Assembly (NCBI GenBank): GCA_013423325.1
Contig: BLJB01000151.1
Location: 186,001-250,000, forward strand
From: Usnea hakonensis
Taxonomy: Eukaryota; Ascomycota; Lecanoromycetes; Lecanorales; Parmeliaceae
Reading direction: 5' to 3'
DNA: 64,000 nt
The notes below the pieces were generated by a model. It saw nothing but the letters and a program-made list of their open reading frames with translations. It was not told where the DNA came from and searched no databases. The translations under genes were made by a program, and so were the position numbers. This document shows positions 11,238 through 21,706 of the stretch, in pieces; positions within the stretch are counted from its first letter, which is position 1; every line of letters starts with the position of its first letter.

Positions 11238-11804
11238 ATGGCCTTTGCTTTGTTGATGCTTCTGGCCATTCTCGCTCACCATGCCACATCAATACACATA
11301 GACCTCAACCCATCCGTACTAACGAACACATCGAACCGTATCACACCCCACTGCTTCACCCCTACGAGTGTGCCCGATATACAGGAGACTAATCTCGCCG
11401 ACTGCAACACTGCCCTCAGAGGTCTTGCTCGTCAGCCAGACTTCACAACTCGATTCATCTTTAGCAAGAACACCCGACGAGGCCTTAAAGTGCCCCGAGG
11501 TTGGTTTGCTGGGGACTGCATCATAATCATAAGTTGCGAGAACGACAGAGATGCTTACGCTTTTCGTTACGCGGATGTTTTGCTGATTGCGAAGTTGATC
11601 GTTGAAAATTGCGTGGGAAAGGAGGAGGCGGGATTTGGCACGCTGAATTGGGGAGGTGTGGATCAGATTCTGGACTCGGAGACGTTCTATGTCAGTGTTG
11701 GTAAACCGCATGAACCAATACCACCCAGTACTGGCGCTGGGAGTCTCATGCTGGAGAATTTGACGAATGGAACGACGCTGGATCAGGCGATTGAAGTTGC
11801 ATGA
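11238..11804 (+). CDS. secreted four-cysteine protein (member A)
   Basis: This is a single-exon gene of 188 aa. I chose the ATG at 11238 because it starts a clean signal peptide (MAFALLMLLAILAHHATS); the frame is open back to 11049, where a start would bury this peptide. The mature part shows HCF...ADCNTALRGL, then GWFAGDCIIII, DAYAFRYADVLLIAKLIVENC, and a closing FGTLNWGG...TFYVSVG. This order (C, DC..AL, a third C in a strand after an aromatic, a helix ending in a fourth C, then a final strand) is shared by a large group of ascomycete secreted proteins. Two other genes here have it (24113-25473 and 44881-45754). Function is unknown; some fungal apoplastic proteins look similar, but I do not claim effector activity. 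Confidence 0.8.
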   Translation: MAFALLMLLAILAHHATSIHIDLNPSVLTNTSNRITPHCFTPTSVPDIQETNLADCNTALRGLARQPDFTTRFIFSKNTRRGLKVPRGWFAGDCIIIISCENDRDAYAFRYADVLLIAKLIVENCVGKEEAGFGTLNWGGVDQILDSETFYVSVGKPHEPIPPSTGAGSLMLENLTNGTTLDQAIEVA

Positions 11805-12197
11805 TGTACAGTGTCTTCGGATTGACCGCAGACTCAGAAGCAAACGCCTCCATTGCTGCTATTCTGTTTGAACTCAATCTTTGCACCAGGTATTATCAGC
11901 ACTCTGTAATGCTATATGTTACTCTAGGCTTTGATTTGGAGCGAATCGCAGGTACTGAGAGGCACAGAGGCTCTAGATACCTTACTGCTTTTATAGGGAC
12001 GAGATCCGGCGCTAGCGGGGAAACCTCGGTGAAGCACAAGTGCATCAGGAAACATCTCATTTTCAACAATTCGATCCCAGTGGTAAGAGCTCAGTGACTG
12101 CTTTTCTAGTTTCCCCATAGTTGCAATTATATTCTCGACTTTTTTCCAGCCAGAGTGTCCGGGGAATATACTCACGGAGGTCAGATCTCTGAGCAAA
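11805..12197. other. intergenic, presumed MDE1 promoter
   Basis: No coding evidence on either strand. The sequence just upstream of 12198 would hold the promoter and leader of MDE1; no specific motif stands out. Confidence 0.55.
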
Positions 12198-13041
12198 ATG
12201 GCTACTTCCAGCACGAAGACGCAAGGTTCTGTTCAAGCCAGCGACCAGCTAATCATCTCCGATGACCCTCACCATCCCGCAAACCACATATGTACCCTCT
12301 GCCGCAACTTCTATAACCTAGGTTGGGTCACCGGCACTGGCGGTGGCACATCGATCCGCAAGGGTCCGCACATCTTCATTGCTCCTTCTGGAGTGCAAAA
12401 AGAATTGATCCAGCCAGAAAACATCTTTGTTTTGGATTACGCTAGTAGATCGTATCTACGGAAACCTCCAGTGCTGAAGCCATCTGCCTGCACGCCGTTG
12501 TTCATGGCTGCTTTTGATAGAGGGGCTGGATGTTGCATCCAGTCAGTCGCTTGTGGACTCCTTGCATGCACATATAGTTTTCTGATCACATGGATAGCAC
12601 ACATTCGCAGTGGGCAGTCCTCGTCACTCTGCTAGTCGAGCGAGATGCGGCCCAGAATGGCGAGAAACTCGAAGATAAGTGCTTTGAGATTGAGCAGATT
12701 GAACAGATCAAAGGCATTCCTAAAGGTAGAGGTCAGCAGGGAATGCTCGGCTTCTTCAACAAACTCAGAGTGCCGATTATCGAGAATACTGCGCATGAAG
12801 AGGATTTGACTTCCAGTCTGGAAGCGGCGATGGACAGGTATCCAGATACGTATGCTGTGTTGGTGAGGAGGCATGGCGTCTATGTTTGGGGTGATGACGT
12901 GCAGAAGGCTAAGACACAAGCGGAAAGGTAAAGTATTTGGCCCAAAACTCGGATTAATTACTGATGCCTAATAGCTTGGACTATCTGTTTCGGTTGGCAG
13001 TTGAGATGAGGACGCTCGGGCTGCCCTGGACAAAAAGTTGA
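12198..13041 (+). CDS. MDE1: methylthioribulose-1-phosphate dehydratase
   Basis: Three exons (12198-12541, 12598-12927, 12975-13041) give 246 aa, the usual length. The class II aldolase/adducin fold is clear: HICTLCRNFYNLGWVTGTGGG, then IFIAPSGVQKE, the metal-binding HTHSQ (restored only when the first intron is removed), EIEQIEQIKGI, and VLVRRHGVYVWG, whose His completes the zinc site. The last exon supplies SLDYLFRLAVEMRTLGLP. The enzyme dehydrates 5-methylthioribulose-1-phosphate in the cytosolic methionine salvage pathway. One oddity: the family usually has an acidic/GAMCAIHTHS stretch leading to the metal motif, here AGCCIHTHS. The first donor is GTCAGT, a little unusual, but the reading is otherwise unambiguous. 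Confidence 0.95.
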
Positions 13042-14614
13042 GCTTGCTTTTTGCGGCGTGTCCAAATATATGCAGTCAGCACAAATCATAGGCGATAGTC
13101 TCAAACTTGTGACATCATAAGAACGGCGGATTGCCTAAAGCGTAGCAATTGCTGGGTCGCCGCGTAAGGTAAGTTGTACACTTTGTCTTAGCTGTCGGCC
13201 AGGCATATTCCACTCTCTCTGTCAGATGTCAGAACATAGTGATACCAAAGGCCGAGTTTCAAAGCAGCTCCTGTATTCTTTGTGTGGTAACATTCCAGCT
13301 CTTTTCGTGACAATTGATATATTGTTCTTGCAACGGGCCTGAATGGTAGGACTTCAGCCACATACTTTCCACTTTCATCGACCATCATCATGGCTATATA
13401 CCGCCCATATTTAGACCTTGGCTGGTAAATTTCGATGGATGGGGTGTGCTCGACATAACGTGTCGCTGAGTTTCCTAAGGTACGATGTCCTTGAAATCCC
13501 ACATATGCCTGTGAGTTCTGGGCCAGAAAAGAAAAGAAGAAAAGAGGGAAACAAGGAAAGCAGAACCGGATTCGTTTTGAGAGCCTCAACTCTTTTCCTC
13601 GAATCCGATACCATTGTCAGCGATCAGCTTGGTACACAAAACAGAAGCAGGCTTGTCCACTACCTAATCTAGAAAATCTTCACAGATGTACCACGACCAC
13701 TGACACACTCTCTCATCAAGGATCTCAAAACCAGCTTCCGAAGATGACCCTCAATTCAGAAGGACTGGTCGCGATTTTTTTCTCTCTTCCTTGACCTCAG
13801 AACTGGAAGGGTGATGCTCAGGCCCTTTTTCAAAGAAGTCACGTCGAGAGAATTCCCAACTGATGGAACACATCGTAGTCCGTCCAGAGAAGATCGCCAC
13901 AAGAACATGTGGCTCATGTGAGCCATCCATGAGGACGGTCAAGATCCTCACTCTATGCCGTCCTCCCACTAAGTAGCAAAGGTGAGAGGAATTCTGACGG
14001 AAAACAATGGCTTTACAACATTGCGCATATCGTACCGAAGCAGAGGAGCGAATTTGAGAAAGCAATTTGGGCTGGTAGATGGAAGGGTCAGTGCTGAGGG
14101 AGGCTGACATGATTGCACGGTGAGATGTTAAGACCTGGAAGTTGGTAAAACGAGCATGGAGGCGTGGATGAGGAAAACAAAAGAAATGGTAATTTGCTTT
14201 TAGGCATATTTGAATTGATGGAGGCGTGCACATAAGTGTAGGAGACAGTCTAGAGGGAGGATGTGACTTTCTAGATGAAGAATGTGACTGAGACTTCTGT
14301 TTCCTTTGGGGATTTCAAGTAGAGGATTCTTTTGATTTCTGACTCGTTGTATCTTATTGTTGTATCACAGGCCCAGCGATGGATGCGAGGTGGTGTGATT
14401 GGCTGGATTGGCATATGTTGTAAGCGTCCGATATCAAAGATTTAGCGTCATATACGTATCAAGGTGAATCCTCAATCTCAAATTTACTCAAGGTGGCCTC
14501 CATTCTCCCATTTCCGACGGCTGCCTCCATATTCCTTATTCCTTCTTCTACTTCTCTGAAATCTTTGCGCAAATCAGTGTACATCTAAAACCCTCAAGCA
14601 AAGCCTTCTACAAC
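13042..14614. other. intergenic with two weak minus-strand ORFs
   Basis: A 160-codon minus frame (13751-14233) has no family motif and its sense is doubtful. The other frame (13188-13589) is listed as a weak gene. The last 150 bases before PHO88 are CT-rich, as expected of a promoter. Confidence 0.5.
13188..13589 (-). CDS. hypothetical protein, doubtful
   Basis: The open frame encodes 133 aa starting MRLSKRIRFCFPCFPLFFF. The hydrophobic start looks like a signal peptide but overlaps a long pyrimidine tract ending in CAG, so it may instead be the 3' end of an intron, with the real exon starting around AYVGFQGHRTLG. The remainder (YGRYIAMMMVDESGKYVAEV, then PVARTIYQLSRKELECYH) has balanced composition but no family I recognise. 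No upstream exon was found. Confidence 0.28.
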   Translation of the reverse strand: MRLSKRIRFCFPCFPLFFFSFLAQNSQAYVGFQGHRTLGNSATRYVEHTPSIEIYQPRSKYGRYIAMMMVDESGKYVAEVLPFRPVARTIYQLSRKELECYHTKNTGAALKLGLWYHYVLTSDRESGICLADS

Positions 14615-15349
14615 ATGTCGGGCCTCAGTCTGGCTAATCCCCAGATGTATGTTACTGTTGCCTTGATCGCAAGCATCACACGAGCTGTAGCTGCCATCCA
14701 GCCTGCGCCATGCTAACTATTACGTCTTGATAGTACCAATCTAATCATTATCCTTGGCATGATGCAAGTATCCAAGAAGATACCTTTCGACGACCCTCAA
14801 GTCCTTCTTGGCGTTCGTATTCTCTACGTCGTCTCGAACTTCATAATCCTGGGCATATACTTTTACATGCAGATGAAGATCAACGCAAAGAAGGGTGAGT
14901 CTCCTTCTACCTATATACTACGTGTTAAGTGCGAGCTGACTCCTGCGTTGCAAGATCTGACCACCCTCAAATACGTCGAACCACCCCCCATGGGCTCAGC
15001 CGAAGAACCAAAACTAATCACCACGACCGTCCACTCATACGATCTGCAGCAGCTCAAGGGGATGTACAAATCGCAGTTGATGGGCGTAGGAATGATGGCC
15101 TTCATGCATCTGTACATGAAGTACACGAACCCGCTGCTTATCCAGTCCATCATCCCACTCAAGGGCGCATTTGAAGGAAACTTGATGAAGATCCATCTGT
15201 TTGGGCAGCCGGCTATTGGAGATCTGAAGAGACCGTGGAAGAGCGCGGGTGGCATGATGGGTATGGGCGGCTCAGCGGAGCCCAAGGCGGATAAGAAGAG
15301 TATTGAGCAGGCAGAGAGGGCTGGCAGTGGGGGTGTCAAGGAAGAGTAG
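14615..15349 (+). CDS. PHO88: PHO88/SND3 endoplasmic reticulum membrane protein
   Basis: Three exons (14615-14646, 14734-14894, 14955-15349) give 195 aa. The short first exon encodes MSGLSLANPQI. Then come the two membrane helices (TNLIIILGMMQ..., and VRILYVVSNFIILGIYFYMQMKI), the linker KYVEPP, and the conserved TVHSYDLQQLKGMYKSQLMG, MHLYMKYTNPLLIQSI and NLMKIHLFGQPA segments, with a Gly/Met and Lys/Glu-rich tail. In yeast Pho88/Snd3 acts in SRP-independent targeting of proteins to the ER and affects phosphate uptake. Introns sit early in the gene, with a classic TGCTAAC branch site before the second exon. RAD14 follows on the same strand. Confidence 0.95.
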
Positions 15350-15754
15350 GCTTTCGAAACTATGGGCGAGGATACTTTACACGCATAAAATTACTCTCGC
15401 TTGCTGTGTAAGATGCCGGCCATGTGTATAAATTTCATTGGAGTCCTGGATAAATTCTCAACTGCACTCAGCTTCCGAAAGTGGTGATTTTCAGTCAACC
15501 ATAGAGCACGCTTGAATGGCGCTCACTCTCAATTTGATTCTTGATTAGATATAGAGATAGAGAATGTTGCGGAACTCAATATCACGTCTTTGACTCTTTG
15601 TAGGAATTTCCCCAATTAAGGCCTCTCTCCATCCTATCATCTTGACCACCACCTTAAGGATCAACACCCATGCTTTTAATTTGTCCCTTAATTCACAATA
15701 GAATTATACCTCATTACGGCCATCTGAGGCGCTCCCTATTGACAACGCGCCGGA
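15350..15754. other. PHO88-RAD14 spacer
   Basis: This holds the PHO88 3' region and the RAD14 promoter. No other feature was seen. Confidence 0.6.
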
Positions 15755-16959
15755 ATGACCGAGCGACCCTCAACGCCCCCGCCGCAAACAGCGCCCTCTA
15801 ACCCCGGAGTCCTCCCAAGAGGACCCCTCACACCAGAGCAAGTCAAGAATATAGTGTGCCCGGACCTTCGCAGTCTCTTCTACTACACGTCTGACCCACA
15901 ACCCAGGAAATCAATCGCTTGAAAGCGAAAGCCCTCCGAACCCAACGCGAGGCCGAAGCCCGCAACAACGACGCCCCAACCTCTCTAAAACGATCCTCTA
16001 GTACCCTCACATCAAATAACCTCGCCGCCGGTCAAAAACGCCCCTACTCCTCTACCACCGCCGGCGTCACTTCCTCCCTACGAGATGCGCGAAGTACCAC
16101 ACCGGCAGCGAAGCCCGGCGGCTTTCGCCCCCTGGACGAGATCCAGCCGGCGAGAAACTTTACAAAGTTCGTCGAGTATGACTTTAGCAAGATGACGGAT
16201 ACGAAGGGTGGGTTTTTGACCGCCGAGGACGATCCGCATAATAAAGCCCTGCATGCCTTGCGGGCGGACGAGAAGCCCGCGCACATGACGATGAAAGAGT
16301 GGGAGCGCCACCAACTCCTCCGCTCGCTCAGGGAGCAGAAAGCAGGGCCCTTTGAACCGGGCCTGAGCGTGCTGGAGAAGGAAGCCGTGGGGAACAAGAA
16401 GTGCCGGGAATGCGGCGGCTTGGAAATCGACTGGAAGTGGGAGGAGGTGCTCCATTGCGCCGTGTGCAATGCCTGCAAGGAGAAATTCCCGGATAAATAT
16501 AGCTTGTTGACCAAGACGGAGGCCAGGGAGGATTACCTCCTCACGGATCCGGAGCTCAAGGACGAGGAGCTGCTGCCGCATCTCGAGCGGCCGAATCCGC
16601 ATAAGAGCACGTGGAACAACATGATGCTCTACCTGCGCTACCAGGTCGAGGAGTACGCGTTCAGTGAGAGGAAGTGGGGCGGTGGGGACAAGTTGGATGA
16701 AGAGTTTGAGAAGAGGGAGGGGGAGAAGAAGAGGAGGAAGGAGGGGAAGTTTCGGGCCAAGTTGCAGGAATTGAAGAAGAAGACGAGGGTGGAGGCGTGG
16801 AGGAGGGGGAGGAGGGGGGAGGCAGGGGGGGGGTTTGGGGATGAGGTCGGGAGGGGGGGGAGGCATGTGCATGTTTGGGGGAGGGCGGTGGGGGGGGATG
16901 GGGGTGGGGTGAAGACGTGTGTGGAGTGTGGGATGGAGGTTGAGGAGTTGGAGTTTTAG
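15755..16959 (+). CDS. RAD14: nucleotide excision repair protein RAD14/XPA
   Basis: Two exons (15755-15853, 15907-16959) give 383 aa. Exon 1 encodes MTERPSTPPPQ...LTPEQVKNI and joins EINRLKAKALRTQREAEARN. The centre carries FTKFVEYDFSKMTDTKGGFL and the XPA-type C4 zinc finger at about residues 199-223 (CRECGGLEIDWKW..., then CAVCNACK). After it comes KFPDKYSLLTKTEAREDYLLTDPELKDEELLP, the DNA-binding part. The protein recognises and verifies damaged DNA in the nucleus and positions TFIIH and ERCC1-XPF. The C-terminal 80 residues are Lys/Arg/Glu-rich then Gly-rich, encoded by long G runs (16800-16910), and end with an odd CVECGMEVEELEF pair of cysteines. Antisense C-rich frames across it are shadows. 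Confidence 0.95.
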
Positions 16960-18885
16960 ATGCTGGGGCTGGTGGGGAGCCAGGCTTTATAAGAGTGAGG
17001 AGATCTTCCAGTGTATGATATTTAGCAAGCTACGGCGCTCTAGAGACAGCTCTCTCTCTTCATCCTCCATTCCGAATCCTGTACTACTCTCTCCGCATAG
17101 CACCATCCATCCAGATCCTGTTGCAGTGAATAGGATGCCCCCGGTCTCACAAGACATGGCTTGTATCTATCGTCGAGGAGAGATCACTTGCGCTGTTCGC
17201 TCTCTCTCTGTCGATAGAAGTCACGTGGTGTAGTCGTGGCTGTCTTGTCTCTGGGGAGTTGGGAATATTTCACATGATTTTGAATGATGAGAGATGGGGT
17301 GTTGCAATCGGTTGAAGGACTTTTTTTGGGATGACTTGTGGCTGCCTACCTAGTTGATATACCTGATATGGCTCCAGGGAATGCATGAAAGATTAATTGA
17401 CGGTCGTCGAGGTTGGCATTTGCAGTTACTGCGGTACCTGGGAGAGCATTCTCGTCGTGTGAGCTTTGCGTTGTAGTATTTTCGTTGCAGTGGGCTTTTT
17501 ATATGTTCCAAACCGAGCTGTCTTGGTCGAGCTTTGCTTGGTGGATTACTTCAGAATTGAGATTCCAGGTCATACTTTCTTGGCGGTAACGCTGGGTTGT
17601 CAGTACAGTCACTATTTCCGGGCCAATCGGTAGCGTTGCAGGGACTTTCGTTTACGGCACCAGCTGGGGAGAGTTGGAGTCGACTGTCTTCCCTACTTTC
17701 GTCCGGCTTGGGATGACAGCTGCAATGTCCTTGCGTGTACAGATTGGAGCCGTTAGAGTAGCTCGAACGATGTTGGCTTTTTTGCTGGGTGTTTATTGTC
17801 ACGGGAACGACGCCCGCGAGACTTCTGTAATCAGTCACATGTTCTGATGATTAGTAGTTTCGAGAGCTTATGATGGAGAGTGAGCATGATGAATTTCTGA
17901 TTACGGAAATATAAGATGTTCTTCTGCCTGGCTTCCAGAGTAAAGCAGTGACATCTGTAACACAAATTGGGATTGGATAATTGAAAGTGTCATTGGACTG
18001 CCCTTTCTTTTATATTTGTAGGAGAAGCATCGTCTGGAGGCTACGTATCTGAGTAGTGCGACCTAGATGTGCTTGCTCTCGTGATCAATGATCCTTCGAA
18101 TTTTAGTGAACGTCTCGCGTTTCTCTGTGTATTTGGTGACGATCTTTTGTAGCCAATAACCCAAGCCTTGAACCTCCAGTAAGGAGACGTTCATATGTCG
18201 CGGCTCATATCTTAATGGTTTTGATAATTTGACCTTACCTCTGCATACTCGTACTCGTACTGCGTGCCAGGCAAAAGGAGACGCAAGAAACGAAGTAAAA
18301 TAAATGCATGGCTTTTGAAATACGCATATAATACCGTCTTATGCATAGTGGCCTGTCATCTGTAAAAGAAGGTAAAATGAAGCAATACCCTTCGAAAAGC
18401 AGTGCTATTCCACAGAGCGGAGGAATTTTGCCCTCAAGTCTTGTGGTTAAGATCAGTGGTAGAATCAGCACTATACAGTAGGATACAAGGACGCCGATTG
18501 GCTGATTGTATATGGCTCATGCTTGGCCGATATATGCAGGGTAAGAATGTTGTACTCGCAGGTCCTGCAGCGACTAGCGCAAGCTTCCTCATCTGGTCTT
18601 GGATTGCAAGTAAGTACGCGTGGGATCAGAACACCCACTGTTACATGTGATCTGATCATCCTTGAGGGATGGCTTCAAAAATGAGCATATTATCCACCCT
18701 TCAAGCATGGGGGGAATGCGAGGAACAGTAACGCTAGCTCAAAATCGGCGTAGCCTTCCTTGGCAGCTGTTCGCACTCTCTCTAGAAACAGAATCGGATG
18801 AGGGCTCAGCGAAGGTCCAAATCGTCGAGACTAGGACTATATGCCTTGAGCACGGATAAGCCAATGAAAATCTGACGCGAATACC
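16960..18885. other. intergenic, no supportable gene
   Basis: A 95-codon minus frame (17551-17838) has five cysteines (GHCSCHPKPDES, then SPCNATDW and SDCTD) but no signal peptide in frame; I cannot support it as a gene. The rest shows nothing beyond GA/CT-rich tracts. Confidence 0.55.
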
Positions 18886-21621
18886 ATGGCTTCCACAGTG
18901 TCTGCGCCTGAAATTCCCTTGACAGCCGTGCAGCAGTACCTGCAAGATCGTAGTCGAGACACTTCTGACACAAGAGAGCGTCTTGAATGTACAGATTATG
19001 AATATGGAGATAGAGAGCGCACTTTGTCGCCTTCCATCAAAGCAGAATTGTACTACCACTGTGTCGATCTCAGAAAGAACTGTATTTTTGAAGATGACTT
19101 GGGCAGGGATGGTTGCGGTTTGAGCCTCATACAAGAGCAAGCACAAAAGCATGCTGAGATCAAGAGCTTTTTAGATTCCGATGTGTATAAAATCTGGAAC
19201 ACACCACTATCGAAGCCATGGTACAGCGATCATCCTCCCTGTCTGTGCTTTGGTTCTGACAGGACCGAGATGTGTGAAGTATGTTATCAGATTAAAACCA
19301 AACTCAAACGACCTTGGTATATCGAAAGGCTATATGATTCCTACCGCCCAGCCAAGGATCGAGTATGCGAGATCTGTTATCATATAGACTGGCCTTTGAT
19401 ACTACGACCACAATGGCGAGAAGTCTACGGCGACAACGACCTACGTATCCCTCTTGGTACTCTATCAGAGCTTCAGAAGCGCGAGCACTGCGCTGTATGT
19501 GCCCTTATCCTGGCAGCGTTGGCCCTGAATGACGACTATACCAGCGCCATGGCTACAGCTGATAGAGAGAATGTTGTAGGCGTGCTGATCGAGGACCGTG
19601 GTGTGCATGATACTGCTCGTCTAGAGGTTGAATTCAAGGTACTGCCGTACCAATACAACGATGATAGACTGTTGTACAAAATCAAGCTTCACGAGATCAC
19701 CGCAGAGCCGAAACCTGGATTAGGGCGCAGGGTCCCTCACGAAAGGATTGATGTTGATGTGTTGAGACAATGGATTGTGAAATGCGATTTACTGCGTGAT
19801 ACGGAGAGCTTCTCGCCTACGCTCCAAACCATCCCATCATTTCGATTGATTGACGTTGTCGAAGAGCGTGTCGTCGAGTCTAGCATTAGATGTCGCTTCT
19901 TAGCTTTGAGCTACGTGTGGGGTGGCCCCCAAAAATTTCAGAGCACAAAACAAAACCAAAGTTTTCTTGGGCAACGATGCAGTCTAAGAGATGCTGAACT
20001 TCCGCTAACCATTCGAGACGCAATCGATCTCGTGCGAGAAATCGGTGAGCGCTATCTCTGGGTAGACTCACTGTGCATTACTCAAGACGACGATGATTAC
20101 AAGATGGGGCAGATTCGTCTCATGGATCAGATCTACAACAATGCAATCGCGGTCATCGTCTGCGCTACAGGCAAGAATGCAGAAGCGGGTCTCATCGGTT
20201 TCAGATCCTTCTCGAGAAAGTGGACCCAGTACACAGCGGCAATTCAGGGTCTGATCGTGGCGAATTATGCCGAGCGCACAGATTCCATGGAAGAGATCTG
20301 GGGTTCCAAATGGCGTTCCAGAGCCTGGACATTCCAAGAGGAGATGCTGGCGAGAAGGCAACTTACTTTTACGTCGAACCAGGTAATATTTGAATCTGCG
20401 GAGGGCGAGTTTAGCGATCAGTTCCATGATCTCTCATCTCGACCACCTCATCTCGAACGAAATGATGAAACAGATGCTCATTTGACACAATCAAGTCTTC
20501 AACGACGATTCTCGAGCGGCAAGACCTTCGAGGAATACACATACCTTATCTCCGAATACAGCGCGCGACAGATGTCCCACAGCACCGATGCACTGAACGC
20601 CATAGAGGGCGTCTTGGCATATCTAAAGTCTCGATTCCCGGGTGGATTTACCTATGGCTTGCCATACGCGTACCTGAATACGGCCTTGATCTGGGAACCA
20701 TTCGGCCCCGTGAAACGTCGCCGACATCCTACTTCTAAGGCACCAATCTTCCCCAGCTGGAGCTGGGCGGGATGGGAGTGTAAAGTCTCGTATAACAATG
20801 CACGAGAAAGCCAAGCCAAAGGTATTCTCGAATTCATTGATCGGATGTCTCAATGTCGCTTTTCAAGTATCGACGTATACAGCGCGGAGAGCGCCGGCCA
20901 GTCCAAAGCACGAGACATAGACTCGCAAGGCGACGCGACTTTAAACCTTCCAGCGACTGCAGAACGTATAGACGAAGACTCGGATGACCCCCGAAAAACC
21001 TCCAACTACACTACACCCTCTACCATGCTTCACCAGGCGCCAAATGAACACTCATTGCTCGATCACGCCTCCGAACATCTCACCATCTCAGCCCTCCAAT
21101 CTAGCCTTTATCTCGTAAAAGACCGCCTCCTTCGCAACGGTCTAGCAGAGGGCGCATCACCCACACCTCTCATCTTCAGCCCTTCCGGCCACCTCGCCGG
21201 TGTCGTGTACGTCGCCCCAGAAACCATACCCCAACTAACAACACGTCGCTACGACTTCATAGCGCTGGCGGAATGCTCGGGCCATATGTTCGAGGAGCCT
21301 GATGCTTACTGGTACGCGAACGTCGACTCTCGAGCATTGAGAGGCTGCGTTGATGATGCTGATGTTGCTGTGTCCATTGAGGAGAAGATTAGCACGATTT
21401 ATCCGGGTTGGGATGTAGATGATTTGAATGTACCGCGTGATGTAGCGGACCGGCAATCGTTTTTTGATTATGGGATCTTTGGGTTTCGGGAGAGATGTTG
21501 TTTGAATGTCTTGCTGGTGGAGTGGGTGGGGGGTGTGGCATATAGGTTGGGAACTGGGATTTGTCATGTGGATGCGTTTGAGCAGGGTGGAACTGTTAGG
21601 AGGGATATTGTTCTTGGGTAA
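18886..21621 (+). CDS. HET-domain (heterokaryon incompatibility) protein
   Basis: This is an uninterrupted 911-codon gene. The HET domain (PF06985) starts near residue 333 with CRFLALSYVWGG and contains LPLTIRDAIDLVREIGERYLWVDSLCITQDD, MDQIYNNAIAVIVCA and, further on, WRSRAWTFQEEMLARRQLTF, all three standard blocks intact. The N-terminal 250 residues carry three CxxC pairs (EMCEVCYQI, RVCEICYHI, HCAVCALI), the first two nearly repeats of each other. The C-terminal half is the usual variable region with FPSWSWAGWE. HET proteins trigger cell death when genetically different hyphae fuse; a role in non-self recognition is inferred from the family. There is no NACHT or WD repeat part. It is intact, so not a relic. 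Confidence 0.92.
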   Translation: MASTVSAPEIPLTAVQQYLQDRSRDTSDTRERLECTDYEYGDRERTLSPSIKAELYYHCVDLRKNCIFEDDLGRDGCGLSLIQEQAQKHAEIKSFLDSDVYKIWNTPLSKPWYSDHPPCLCFGSDRTEMCEVCYQIKTKLKRPWYIERLYDSYRPAKDRVCEICYHIDWPLILRPQWREVYGDNDLRIPLGTLSELQKREHCAVCALILAALALNDDYTSAMATADRENVVGVLIEDRGVHDTARLEVEFKVLPYQYNDDRLLYKIKLHEITAEPKPGLGRRVPHERIDVDVLRQWIVKCDLLRDTESFSPTLQTIPSFRLIDVVEERVVESSIRCRFLALSYVWGGPQKFQSTKQNQSFLGQRCSLRDAELPLTIRDAIDLVREIGERYLWVDSLCITQDDDDYKMGQIRLMDQIYNNAIAVIVCATGKNAEAGLIGFRSFSRKWTQYTAAIQGLIVANYAERTDSMEEIWGSKWRSRAWTFQEEMLARRQLTFTSNQVIFESAEGEFSDQFHDLSSRPPHLERNDETDAHLTQSSLQRRFSSGKTFEEYTYLISEYSARQMSHSTDALNAIEGVLAYLKSRFPGGFTYGLPYAYLNTALIWEPFGPVKRRRHPTSKAPIFPSWSWAGWECKVSYNNARESQAKGILEFIDRMSQCRFSSIDVYSAESAGQSKARDIDSQGDATLNLPATAERIDEDSDDPRKTSNYTTPSTMLHQAPNEHSLLDHASEHLTISALQSSLYLVKDRLLRNGLAEGASPTPLIFSPSGHLAGVVYVAPETIPQLTTRRYDFIALAECSGHMFEEPDAYWYANVDSRALRGCVDDADVAVSIEEKISTIYPGWDVDDLNVPRDVADRQSFFDYGIFGFRERCCLNVLLVEWVGGVAYRLGTGICHVDAFEQGGTVRRDIVLG

Positions 21622-21706
21622 TTAGGCTGTTTTATATATATTTTCCAAGAAAATGAATTATCTGCATTATCTAGATGGAGCAGTCCATGAGGATGTGAAT
21701 CTATGA

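Noticed and set aside
16078..16872. 264-codon minus-strand frame antisense to RAD14
   Set aside because: Pro/Leu-rich shadow of the GC-rich RAD14 codons; it has no independent motif.
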